A stretch of DNA of 50,004 bases. Origin: JBNJGT01 sp964473285 (GTDB lineage Archaea > Nanobdellota > Nanobdellia > Woesearchaeales > JACJVW01). Numbering within the stretch: position 1 is the stretch's first letter; each line of letters starts with the position of its first letter. The stretch lies in contig CAYYOI010000008.1 in NCBI GenBank assembly GCA_964473285.1, forward strand, positions 1 through 50,004, given 5' to 3'. The notes under the pieces were generated by a model. That model saw nothing but the letters and a program-made list of their open reading frames with translations. It was not told where the DNA came from and ran no database searches. The translations under genes were made by a program, and so were the position numbers. Shown here piece after piece: positions 25,001 to 31,761 of the stretch.

Positions 25001-25580
25001 CAGTAACATATCTTTTAGCCTCTTCTTCAGTTGGATCATAAGCAGCATAACCCATATTCTTCCTTATATAATCAGCTATCAACACAGAGACTGAAGCGCC
25101 AGTTCCACCAGCACTTCTTATAGGTCCTGCATAATTCAAAGCAAAATAATCTTTTCCATCCTTAGTTTTTCTCAATTTCAGATCAACAAAACCCTCAAGA
25201 GGTGAAGCGACAATTCCCATGGTAAGATAAGCAAAACCTACCCTTATACCAATCTCGATTGCAGTCTTCTGGTCATCAAACTTGCAGTATTTTTCCTGAG
25301 CAACCTCAAGACTTATTGTCAATGCGACCCTCCAGTTCAAAGATCCATACTTCTCTTCCAATTCCTTTATACGTTCAGACACACCAGAGTTTCTTATTTG
25401 AGGCGCAACAACTGATATTAGCCCTTCAACCCTTTCAGCCATGTTCTCCACCATAGGAACCTCAACATGATCCTCTGGGTCAAAACCCTTTTTTCTTGCA
25501 GTTTCAGCATACTCATAAGCAATACATATGTCTTTCTTAAATCCCTCAAAATATTTGCCTATGGTATATGAATATTCCAT
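22092..25580 (-). CDS. polC: DNA polymerase D large subunit (DP2)
   Basis: The 1162-residue protein is the catalytic large subunit of the archaeal D-family replicative polymerase. The N-terminal domain (YTIGKYFEGF, then NYAGPIRSAGGTGAS near 140-155) and the double-psi beta-barrel core are recognisable. The catalytic Asp motif RRDCDGDEACV lies near residues 910-920. Zinc sites are visible in the middle (CPKCKKETIYHLCEVC and CSVCG, about 667-705) and near the C-terminus (CVDCNTKY...CTCG, about 1081-1104). Length is normal for an intein-free DP2, and no intein is present. The start abuts the DP1 stop without spacing, so both subunits come from one transcript headed by orc1/cdc6. Confidence is high. 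Confidence 0.97.
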   Translation of the reverse strand: MEYSYTIGKYFEGFKKDICIAYEYAETARKKGFDPEDHVEVPMVENMAERVEGLISVVAPQIRNSGVSERIKELEEKYGSLNWRVALTISLEVAQEKYCKFDDQKTAIEIGIRVGFAYLTMGIVASPLEGFVDLKLRKTKDGKDYFALNYAGPIRSAGGTGASVSVLIADYIRKNMGYAAYDPTEEEAKRYVTELYDYHDRITNLQYLPSEEEIYFLGMHLPVQIDGDGSEQIDVSNHKDLSRVETNKIRNGVCLTMGEGIAQKAEKLWKQLSKWGSDFGLDHWEWIKEFVELKHKIHAKGSENKSDDKPKILPNYTFVKDLVGGRPVFTHPMREGGFRLRYGRSRTSGYSSYNIHPSTMFVVHDFLAVGTQLKNERPGKGCTVTVCDSIEGPIVRLKDGSVCYLNDPQEAKRLTKSVDKILFMGDILINYGDFNDRNHPLVPAGYCEEWWIQELEKAAVSMFGSLDAEKIAEYCEVSVTLVSDLLSDPFFKIPGPWEAIQLTALGIPMHPRYSYHWNCVTTQRLLSLLEVYKESGTFNEKLILPFEKEIKETLELVGIPHIVANNEYIVIKEGLVLHRIFQEYSYDSRFEELKPLEVIQAISPFTVRDKSGIFIGARMGRPEKGKLRKLQGSPHVLFPVGEEGGRMRSFQSAMEKGSVTADWPLYYCPKCKKETIYHLCEVCLTPTDKRYYCSVCGMNENKKCEHGEKIPYQNKSIDIKHFFSAALKHANMREYPDLIKGVRGTSNKTHDPEPLAKGILRAKHEIYVNKDGTTRFDMTQLPITHFKPNEIGTSIEKLYSMGYTVDIHGKPLEEPDQVVELRPQDVILPKNLGSVEEGSHIVLRRVADFLDDLLINFYGVRPFYNVKSTDDLVGHFIMMLAPHTSGGIAGRIVGFSDTQGLFAHPMMHAATRRDCDGDEACVVLLFDVLLNFSRHYLPAHRGSTQDAPLVLTWKLTPAEVDDMVFNMDTVWKYPLDFYEAALEYKKPNDVKIDVLEKFLGEERQYEQFGFTHPITNMNRGVLTSAYKTLPTMKDKLTEQMAISEKIRAVDEGDVARLVIEKHFLKDIKGNLRKFSMQQFRCVDCNTKYRRPPLSGKCTCGSHKIIFTISHGSIIKYLEPSLSLARKYNLPVYLQQTLDILQRRVDGVFGKEKEKQSGLGSWF

Positions 25581-27134
25581 CTAATCACCAAATTTCATTA
25601 TCTTTACATCACGTGTCTGAAGATTGACCAAAGGAACCCTGCATGGTTCAGGATGATGTCCTACTTTTTCCTGGAAAGCTGTTTTTGCCTGCCAGCAGCT
25701 CCCGCAAATGGTTGTTACGTTTTTATAATTGCTCACAGAACACTTATGGATATGCCCTGTTAATAATATATCAGGGATCTTGCTTATCACTAATGGATCC
25801 TCCTCTGGATCAGCAATATACAACGTTGACTTATAAGCAGGTGCAAGATGCCTTCTCTTCAGAAGAAAACTCATGATAAGGTCAGCCCTGTCATATCCAC
25901 CATTATTACGTATTGATTCGACTTCTTGTGCATAATAATCAAAACTATATCCATGATATACAAGTACATCAAATCCTGGAAAATCCTCAGATGCATGTAT
26001 AGTGATCGTTCCAGGATTACTTATCATAACAACATTATCAAGTTCCCATAAAGCCTTTGCATAGTCTTTATATAATTCAGGTTGCGGCTCTGAAAGGCGC
26101 ATAGAATCATGATTACCTGGAGATATAATTATAGTGACATCCTCAGGGATCATTTTCAAGTATTCAGCACACTTAATATATTGCTCATAAACATCAGGTA
26201 TCAAAAGGTCATCCTGCTGGCCTGGATATATTCCGATGCCATCGATAAGATCACCTGCAATAAAAAGATATTTTACTTTACTTGCAATATTTCTCTGTGT
26301 TTCATTTCCAATCTTTCCATTCAGCCAGGATATGAATTTTAAGAACTCCTTTTCAAGAAATTCCTTTGAACCTACATGCGTATCTGATAAAAAAACAGCA
26401 TAAACCTCATCAGGTGACTTTTTCATTTCCTTTGTATTTGGTATATCAGGCCATATTACTGAATTCACAAATATTATATTCTTATCACACACACCAGTTA
26501 TTCCTATCATCTCATCATTGACAATATCCTGGCACTCAACAAATAAATCAGGTTTATTCTTATTCACAAGTGCTTTGATTGATCCACTTGAATCCTCTAT
26601 TGTAAGCATTATATTACCATTCTTTGTATATTGTTTCTCAAGCACCATACCGATTACAGAAACATTCTCCCTCTCAGTCTTATTAGTTAATCTCTTTATG
26701 GGAAGTACACCAGACAGCTCCTGCCTCTGTGATAAGATTCTCTCCATTGATTCAAACCTGCGATTGAAATAATTCACGAAATTTGACACTGCAGCAGTTT
26801 TTTGTGGTTTGTTATAATTTGATAATATATTTATGTTGCATGGCCCTGAAACACACTCAGGAACATCACTTACAACAGAAAGGAACTGCTTATATGCATT
26901 AACCTGCCTTTTCTTATCATAAAGTACTCTTGCCTTATCAAATTCATCCCAATTTATATCAGTCATATCTGATTGAATATTATCTACGACCTCTTTAGTC
27001 AGGCATAATACCTGGGAATTAGAAGAAAAAGTTTTAAGGACATTTTCAGATGACGTATCATCAAGTATATCAATCACATCAGGTGAAAGCAAGATTCCAT
27101 TACTTAAAAAACGACTAACAATATCTTTCTTCAT
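25581..27134 (-). CDS. polB: DNA polymerase D small subunit (DP1), proofreading exonuclease
   Basis: The 517-residue protein is the small subunit of D-family polymerase, a calcineurin-like phosphoesterase with 3'-5' exonuclease activity. An N-terminal region of about 150 residues is followed by an OB-fold (about 155-230) and the metal-binding motifs LSDTHVGS (D251, H253), AGDLIDG (D295), SPGNHD (N341, H342), YHGYSFD (H394) and LTGHIHK (H461, H463), all intact. It overlaps the orc1/cdc6 gene by 4 bp and runs directly into DP2. All ligands being present argues for active proofreading. Confidence 0.96.
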   Translation of the reverse strand: MKKDIVSRFLSNGILLSPDVIDILDDTSSENVLKTFSSNSQVLCLTKEVVDNIQSDMTDINWDEFDKARVLYDKKRQVNAYKQFLSVVSDVPECVSGPCNINILSNYNKPQKTAAVSNFVNYFNRRFESMERILSQRQELSGVLPIKRLTNKTERENVSVIGMVLEKQYTKNGNIMLTIEDSSGSIKALVNKNKPDLFVECQDIVNDEMIGITGVCDKNIIFVNSVIWPDIPNTKEMKKSPDEVYAVFLSDTHVGSKEFLEKEFLKFISWLNGKIGNETQRNIASKVKYLFIAGDLIDGIGIYPGQQDDLLIPDVYEQYIKCAEYLKMIPEDVTIIISPGNHDSMRLSEPQPELYKDYAKALWELDNVVMISNPGTITIHASEDFPGFDVLVYHGYSFDYYAQEVESIRNNGGYDRADLIMSFLLKRRHLAPAYKSTLYIADPEEDPLVISKIPDILLTGHIHKCSVSNYKNVTTICGSCWQAKTAFQEKVGHHPEPCRVPLVNLQTRDVKIMKFGD

Positions 27135-28345
27135 TGCTCTAAATCAAGATCTTCCATGAGCATTGTATTGATCTTATCCTTTGCCTTGTCAGGGATTGCA
27201 AGAAGGATCTCACGCGTACGGCCATATCTGCCTTTTGATATTACTTTGACATTGATAAGACCAAGCATGTCAAACTCACCAATTATATCTGAAACCCTTC
27301 TCTGTGTTAGGGGTCTAAAACCAAGCTTATTGCAATATACCTTATAAAGATCATAGACCTCTCCTGTACATATATGCTCAGCTCTTTTTGCAATAAGTTG
27401 TATTATTGAAAAGATAACCAGCTGATGTTGCTTAGGTTGTGTAGACACAATATCAATTATCCTATCCTTTTCGATTTTTTCTTCTGCAAGATCAAGGTGC
27501 TTTATGAGTATCTTCTCATTTCCTTCCCTTTCTGCAATCTCTCCTGCAACCCTGAGCATCTCTATAGCTCTTCTTGCATCTCCATGATCTCTTGCAGCAT
27601 ATGCCGAGCATTTCTCAATAAGCCCTTCTTGCACCGAACCCTCATGAAAAGCATCATCTACCCTTGGTTTCAGTATACTCTGGATCTGGATTGCATTATA
27701 AGGTGGAAAAACAAGTTCCTCCTCAGAAAGTGAACTTTTAACACGAGGATCCAAATTATCTGTAAATAAAAGATTGTTTGAGATTCCGATAAGTGATATC
27801 TGGCCTTTCTTAAGGTCCTGGTTTATCCGCGTAAGATTATATAGAACCTCATCACCAATTTTATGGACTAGTTGATCTATTTCATCCAATATGATTATCA
27901 CAAACTGTTCTTTTTGATCTAATGCCTGATAGAATATCTTATAGATCTCATCTGTTGGAAGCCCTGTAGCAGGAATCTCCTTACCAAATTCCCGCGAAAG
28001 CTGCGCAATTATCCTGTATTCTGTATCAACAACCTTTTTTAATTTGCAATTAAGGTATATTATCTTTACAGGTAAATTCCTTTCCTTTGCAAGATCATCA
28101 ATCTCCTGAGTCGTATATCTTATTGACAGAGTCTTACCTGTCCCAGTCTTTCCATATATAAAAAGATTTGATGGTTTTTCCATACGAAGTACAGGTGCAA
28201 GAATACCAGCAACTGTTTCAATCTGGTCATCACGATGAAAAATAGCATCAGGAATATAATTTGACTGGAGTACCTTTTTATTTTTAAATAAAGGTTTCCT
28301 CTCGAGATACTTCTCAAAAAAATTCTTTAGCCCCTTCTGTCCCAC
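27131..28345 (-). CDS. cdc6: Orc1/Cdc6 replication initiator
   Basis: The protein (404 residues from the GTG at 28345) is the archaeal Orc1/Cdc6 initiator, which binds ORB elements and loads MCM. It has Walker A GKTGTGKT (about 65-72), Walker B IIILDEIDQL (about 150-159), a sensor-1 region with ISNNL, sensor-2 with DARRAIEML, and a C-terminal winged helix (TQRRVSDIIGEF...ISKGRYGRTREI type). The open frame runs to 28396, but the longer version would place the TATA box (28371-28380) inside the gene and add a hydrophobic leader. The GTG at 28345 begins right before GQKGLKNFFEKYLE, where other family members start. The gene heads an operon with both DNA polymerase D subunits. Confidence 0.95.
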   Translation of the reverse strand: MGQKGLKNFFEKYLERKPLFKNKKVLQSNYIPDAIFHRDDQIETVAGILAPVLRMEKPSNLFIYGKTGTGKTLSIRYTTQEIDDLAKERNLPVKIIYLNCKLKKVVDTEYRIIAQLSREFGKEIPATGLPTDEIYKIFYQALDQKEQFVIIILDEIDQLVHKIGDEVLYNLTRINQDLKKGQISLIGISNNLLFTDNLDPRVKSSLSEEELVFPPYNAIQIQSILKPRVDDAFHEGSVQEGLIEKCSAYAARDHGDARRAIEMLRVAGEIAEREGNEKILIKHLDLAEEKIEKDRIIDIVSTQPKQHQLVIFSIIQLIAKRAEHICTGEVYDLYKVYCNKLGFRPLTQRRVSDIIGEFDMLGLINVKVISKGRYGRTREILLAIPDKAKDKINTMLMEDLDLEQ

Positions 28346-28370
28346 TTTAAATTCCAGGAGAAATAAAGGG

Positions 28371-28380
28371 TATATAAATA
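28371..28380 (-). promoter_or_regulatory. TATA box of the orc1-polD operon
   Basis: TATTTATATA on the minus strand is centred about 30 bp before the GTG at 28345. It lies 17 bp downstream of an ORB-like element (28397-28425), so Orc1 bound there could affect its own transcription. Confidence 0.55.
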
Positions 28381-28396
28381 TTGTTGTATCACACAA

Positions 28397-28425
28397 GACA
28401 CCCCCACCATTATTTCATATGGAAA
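28397..28425 (-). promoter_or_regulatory. ORB-like element next to orc1
   Basis: Read on the minus strand it begins TTTCCATATGAAATAATGG and ends in a G-string (TGGGGG). Ungapped alignment with the element at 1974-2002 gives 21 of 29 identical positions, including TTTCCA, GAAA, AATGG and TGTC. The dyad is imperfect. Confidence 0.6.
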
Positions 28426-28570
28426 AAACAAATTTATTTTGTTGCCCTTACTTTTTTCTTTGAAATTTATATAAAAACAACCTAGATCTAGCATATACGA
28501 CTTCATGATCACCATATAATAGATAATCCCAAACTATTAGCAATCATAAAGATAACAAAACATAAAAACT

Positions 28571-28749
28571 ACAACAACATTATAACAACATTACAACAAC
28601 ATTATAATAACATTACAACAACATTATAATAACATAACAACAACATTATAATAACATAACAATAACATTATAATAACATAACAACAACATTATAATAACA
28701 TAACAACAACATTATAATAACAACAACATTATAATAACATAACAACAAA
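28571..28749 (+). repeat. 22-bp tandem repeat array (8 copies) in the orc1 upstream region
   Basis: The unit is ATTATAATAAC + ATAACAACAAC. The ATTATA landmark starts at 28579, 28601, 28623, 28645, 28667, 28689, 28711 and 28728, so the first seven intervals are... six of exactly 22 bp and the last is 17 bp. A period of about two helical turns places each copy on the same DNA face. The plus strand has no G between 28552 and 28760. There are no spacers, so it is not a CRISPR array. It may serve as initiator-binding iterons, as an unwinding element or as a partition site. Confidence 0.85.
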
Positions 28750-28930
28750 TCATCTATATAGCAGAATTATCGCATCAATCATAATTACAATGAATCATTA
28801 TATATCATAATAAATCATATTTATAGTAATATTCTATATTGTATAATTTATTTACTACCTATTTTAAAATAAATCAAATAAAATATAAATTATAAAGTTT
28901 ATATCATATTACTCCATTACTATATCGGAT

Positions 28931-28970
28931 TATTATATTATTATATTATTATATTATTATATTATTATTT
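28931..28970 (+). repeat. 8-bp AT-only tandem repeat
   Basis: TATTATAT occurs four times in a row (28931, 28939, 28947, 28955) followed by a variant copy. The stretch is wholly A and T and abuts a mini-ORB-like element, fitting a DNA unwinding element. Confidence 0.75.
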
Positions 28971-28986
28971 TCAATATGGAAACAAT
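28968..28986 (+). promoter_or_regulatory. Mini-ORB-like element
   Basis: The stretch ends in TGGAAACAAT (28977-28986), identical to the same ten bases in the ORB-like element at 1981-1990. The left half (TTTTCAATA) is a degenerate dyad and no G-string follows, as in mini-ORBs. Confidence 0.45.
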
Positions 28987-29147
28987 ATACATACAATAGC
29001 TCTGTTTTCCTTTATTTATATTCTTAAAAATATAATTTAGTAAACATATTTTATAATTGCTTTTTGGAAATTGAATATATTGCTCTATTCATAAGTGCCT
29101 TATTTAGAATAAGTTTTAAGATATAACATTAAATCTTTAATCACTCC

Positions 29148-29154
29148 AAAAAAA
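29148..29154 (-). terminator. T7 tract downstream of the giant-protein operon
   Basis: Seven T residues on the minus strand lie about 38 bp after the last stop codon of the operon and are the first clear T-run there, so they are a probable terminator. Confidence 0.4.
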
Positions 29155-29191
29155 TCTGAATAAATCTCTACACGAAACAAACGGGTGAGGG

Positions 29192-29692
29192 TCAGTTACC
29201 ACATATCATCAGGTTAACAGTAACTAACTTAGTATCTGATTGTATTGGATGAAATTTCAGATCATAATTTCCCTGGCAAGGAGTACCTATCTCAATATCT
29301 TCATTACCTCTGCAACTTACCCCAGTACAGAAGTTTCTTGCTGTGTTTGTCGCATTGAAATAATAATCACGATTCCATTCACCTAAAGTTGCATCCAATA
29401 TCTCATGCATTGTCTTGTTGAGGTATTCACAGGAATACATTCCATTATCACATCTTATTTCTTCTCCTGCCGCACAATCACTGAAAAGTGCCTTTATCTT
29501 TTGATTGCTGCAATTAGTTGCAGTGCTTTGTACCATAGAATTCAGGAGGTTTGCTGCCAACTGTGAATCAAGCTGTTCAGAGCGTGGATTTGATTCAGGT
29601 TCAAGATAGACAAATTTTATTACGAATAGTAATCCAACTGATAAAAGCATGACAATTACTACCAGACCCATGATCTCCATCTGCCCTTTCAT
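29192..29692 (-). CDS. Pilin-like protein 4 of the giant-protein operon
   Basis: No named family recognised. The 166-residue protein starts MKGQMEIMG followed by a hydrophobic helix (about 8-28), a class III signal-like N-terminus with cleavage expected near the Gly-Gln bond. The exported part has eight or more Cys in pairs (NCSNQ, DCAAG, RCDNG, SCEYL, FCTGVSC, PCQGN, MICGN) and several Asn-X-Ser/Thr sites, so it is probably disulfide-bonded and perhaps glycosylated. It is the last gene of the operon and overlaps the preceding gene by an ATGA junction. Confidence 0.78.
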   Translation of the reverse strand: MKGQMEIMGLVVIVMLLSVGLLFVIKFVYLEPESNPRSEQLDSQLAANLLNSMVQSTATNCSNQKIKALFSDCAAGEEIRCDNGMYSCEYLNKTMHEILDATLGEWNRDYYFNATNTARNFCTGVSCRGNEDIEIGTPCQGNYDLKFHPIQSDTKLVTVNLMICGN

Positions 29693-30189
29693 TTTATTGC
29701 AGTATATTTTGCGTTAAGCACACCTATCGCCCATGTATTTTTCTTTCCGTTAAATAATGATATTGGCACCCTGCTTTCCAGTGAAACTATCTGCCTGTTT
29801 CCAGTAGCATTTTGCAATGTATTATTGTATATCATGTAAGTCTCGTTTCCAGGGTATATTTCCTGGATATATATCTTGCTGAATCCAAAAATTTCATAAT
29901 AATCTCCTATCAAAGTCATATTGTTATTAATTATACTATAAAAGCTATTTATCTTATGAACATCAAAACAATTATCAAATTGGATATTTTGTACAGAACA
30001 TTGCAATTCAGGAAGGTAAGATGCTTTTTGTGTTATCTGCAAAGCTTTAAGATTTAACTGTTTTGAATGTTGTTCCTCAAAGAATTTTTCCTGTACCTTT
30101 ACATAGAATGCAAAACCAAATATTAGAAGAAAGAAAAATATTACAAGGACTGCAATAGTTTCTCCCATCTTTATCTGAGCTTTTTTCAT
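29689..30189 (-). CDS. Pilin-like protein 3 of the giant-protein operon
   Basis: No named family recognised. The 166-residue protein starts MKKAQIKMGETIAVLVIFFF, with the K-K-A-Q-I plus Glu pattern closest to the QxSxE type of archaeal pilin signal sequences: a charged start, Gln, a Glu at position 10 and a hydrophobic helix to about residue 29. The rest is short beta-type sequence with Asn-X-Ser/Thr sites and two Cys. The Glu in the helix is a feature of type IV pilins that pair with the N-terminus of the next subunit. It overlaps the following gene by 4 bp and is separated by one base from the preceding one. Confidence 0.78.
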   Translation of the reverse strand: MKKAQIKMGETIAVLVIFFFLLIFGFAFYVKVQEKFFEEQHSKQLNLKALQITQKASYLPELQCSVQNIQFDNCFDVHKINSFYSIINNNMTLIGDYYEIFGFSKIYIQEIYPGNETYMIYNNTLQNATGNRQIVSLESRVPISLFNGKKNTWAIGVLNAKYTAIK

Positions 30190-30190
30190 T

Positions 30191-31237
30191 TTAATATATG
30201 CTTGGGCATGATCTTGTATGTAGATTACTATTATATTGCTTCAAATTGCTCTGTATCTGATAGAATTCAGTATATGATTTGCTTGCATTATTTGAGATAT
30301 CATTTGTTATATTCCTAAGATCATGCAATTCATTCTCAACATTTGCATATAGATAACCACATGTTGGATCTGTTCCTGTAAGCTTATCTGTCCTGTTAAG
30401 ATATATACGGGTAATTGTTCTCATTCTCTTCATGGCTTCTTTCACATTACAGCTGTATATATCACGATCATGCGCAAATATTGCAGCAAAAAGTGAAGAA
30501 TCATCAATAAAATCCATAGAATCTCCATCTTCTACAAAAGTCCAATTATCAACATCATAAAATTGCATGGTTCCACGATCATATGAAAATGGAGTCACAT
30601 TGTATATGCAGACAGCCGATACATCCTCCTCCTCTATACCAAAATCTTCAAATTGGCTTGCATCATTTAAATCTGGGCAATCATCTGTATTATCTCCAAT
30701 ATATACCATCTTTATTATAGGATAATTCTGGTCATCCAGACTATCTGAGCTGCTAAACTCTTTTTCTATGAATGAAGGTAATGATTCATTCAAAAATTCA
30801 GGAAGTTTTGTGGATGTTTTATCAACAAAATAATACCTCACTAATGGACTAGTAAGGTATAAATAATTAGTGACCCTGAAAGGCGCATTAAATCCTAATG
30901 TCCATGCTATTATATCTCTTCCAGGTATACGACGTGGTGCAAATATCCTCATATCATTGAAATTCTTATCATTCCCTTTCATATTAAAGAAGCATGCACA
31001 ATCAGGACATCTAAAGCTCAGATCCAGATCAGGCTTGTTTACTATCTGAGCTGTTCCCTTGCTCACACCAGTTCCTGTAGATATAGTCTCAAGATCACTT
31101 ATCACTTGAGAAGATATTTTCATCTCAGAAATATCACTTTGCTTGTTCACAACATTTGTGAAGAACATTATTATGATCCCACCAACAATTATGACAAAGA
31201 TCCAGTTAAATTGTATCTGTATCTGGCCATTCCTCAT
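30191..31237 (-). CDS. Pilin-like protein 2 of the giant-protein operon
   Basis: No named family recognised. The 348-residue protein starts MRNGQIQIQFNWIFVIIVGG, a class III-like signal with a hydrophobic helix to about residue 28. The exported part includes a CPDCACFF cluster (near 74-81), further Cys pairs and Asn-X-Ser/Thr sites; the segment DMRIFAPRRIPGRDIIAWTLG is a distinctive conserved-looking stretch. Proteins of this size and N-terminus are common in DPANN genomes next to other pilin-like genes. It overlaps the preceding gene by 4 bp (ATGA). Confidence 0.78.
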   Translation of the reverse strand: MRNGQIQIQFNWIFVIIVGGIIIMFFTNVVNKQSDISEMKISSQVISDLETISTGTGVSKGTAQIVNKPDLDLSFRCPDCACFFNMKGNDKNFNDMRIFAPRRIPGRDIIAWTLGFNAPFRVTNYLYLTSPLVRYYFVDKTSTKLPEFLNESLPSFIEKEFSSSDSLDDQNYPIIKMVYIGDNTDDCPDLNDASQFEDFGIEEEDVSAVCIYNVTPFSYDRGTMQFYDVDNWTFVEDGDSMDFIDDSSLFAAIFAHDRDIYSCNVKEAMKRMRTITRIYLNRTDKLTGTDPTCGYLYANVENELHDLRNITNDISNNASKSYTEFYQIQSNLKQYNSNLHTRSCPSIY

Positions 31238-31761
31238 TTTGGTTGTATCTGCACCCTATCTCCTTTTCCCTGGAATGCTAGTTTCATTCTTCCTTTCTTT
31301 ACATCAATACACACGAATCCTTGATTTTCACCTGTCTCATTTATAAGTTCTATAGGTCCTGTCCTTATAGGTGTTGAAGCCATTGGATCAAGAAGAAAAA
31401 CATTTTGTGTAACATTATCTTCCCATGCATCACATACTATTGGATTTAGTTTTTTAGTTTCTCTACAAACTCTAAAGCAATCTGTTCCTATCACACAATT
31501 ATCTCCACCTTGCCTTCTGTCAATGAAGCATATTGTATCATGCCCGCTTGGTATCTTAAAATCAAATACCATCTTGTCCTGTGTGGGAGCTATTTGCTCA
31601 ACTTTTGATTCAAGCTTGTTTTTAAGCTCAATCATATCTATTACCTTGCTTTTATCGATAAAATTTTCTACTGCACTGGTACCATATATAAGAACCATTC
31701 CAAACAGTATTGCTGCTGTCATATATATAAAAACCTGATTTGCTATTTGCCCAGAACTCAT
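31234..31761 (-). CDS. Pilin-like protein 1 of the giant-protein operon
   Basis: No named family recognised. The 175-residue protein starts MSSGQIANQVFIYMTAAILF, a short polar stretch with Gly-Gln and then a hydrophobic helix to about residue 30. The rest contains paired Cys (TICFID, NCVIGTDCFRVC, IVCDAW, FVCID) and looks beta-rich. The ATG overlaps the stop of the giant gene by 4 bp, so translation of the pair should be coupled and the two products are likely partners. Confidence 0.78.
   Translation of the reverse strand: MSSGQIANQVFIYMTAAILFGMVLIYGTSAVENFIDKSKVIDMIELKNKLESKVEQIAPTQDKMVFDFKIPSGHDTICFIDRRQGGDNCVIGTDCFRVCRETKKLNPIVCDAWEDNVTQNVFLLDPMASTPIRTGPIELINETGENQGFVCIDVKKGRMKLAFQGKGDRVQIQPK

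Larger units (their letters stand above)
28397..29191. other. Candidate replication origin: 800 bp non-coding AT-rich region upstream of orc1/cdc6
   Basis: This gene-free stretch lies between orc1 and the end of the giant-protein operon. In order it contains an ORB-like element on the minus strand (28397-28425), a 22-bp tandem array (28571-28749), a long A/T-only-like spacer with TATATA stretches, an 8-bp AT array (28931-28970), and a mini-ORB-like element on the plus strand (28968-28986). Oppositely oriented ORBs flanking AT-rich, easily unwound DNA, directly upstream of orc1 and polD, is the arrangement known from Pyrococcus oriC. The part from 28990 to 29147 shows only AT-rich sequence without further recognisable elements. 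Confidence 0.72.

Noticed and set aside
22092..25580. Intein in DP2 or MCM
   Set aside because: Both proteins have ordinary lengths and uninterrupted motifs; no splicing-domain motifs are visible.
28346..28396. Longer Orc1/Cdc6 start at 28396
   Set aside because: It would put the TATA box inside the gene and adds a hydrophobic leader not expected for this cytoplasmic protein.
28571..28749. CRISPR array
   Set aside because: The 22-bp units are directly adjacent with no unique spacers, no cas genes are nearby, and the units are AT-rich without a palindromic CRISPR-type repeat.
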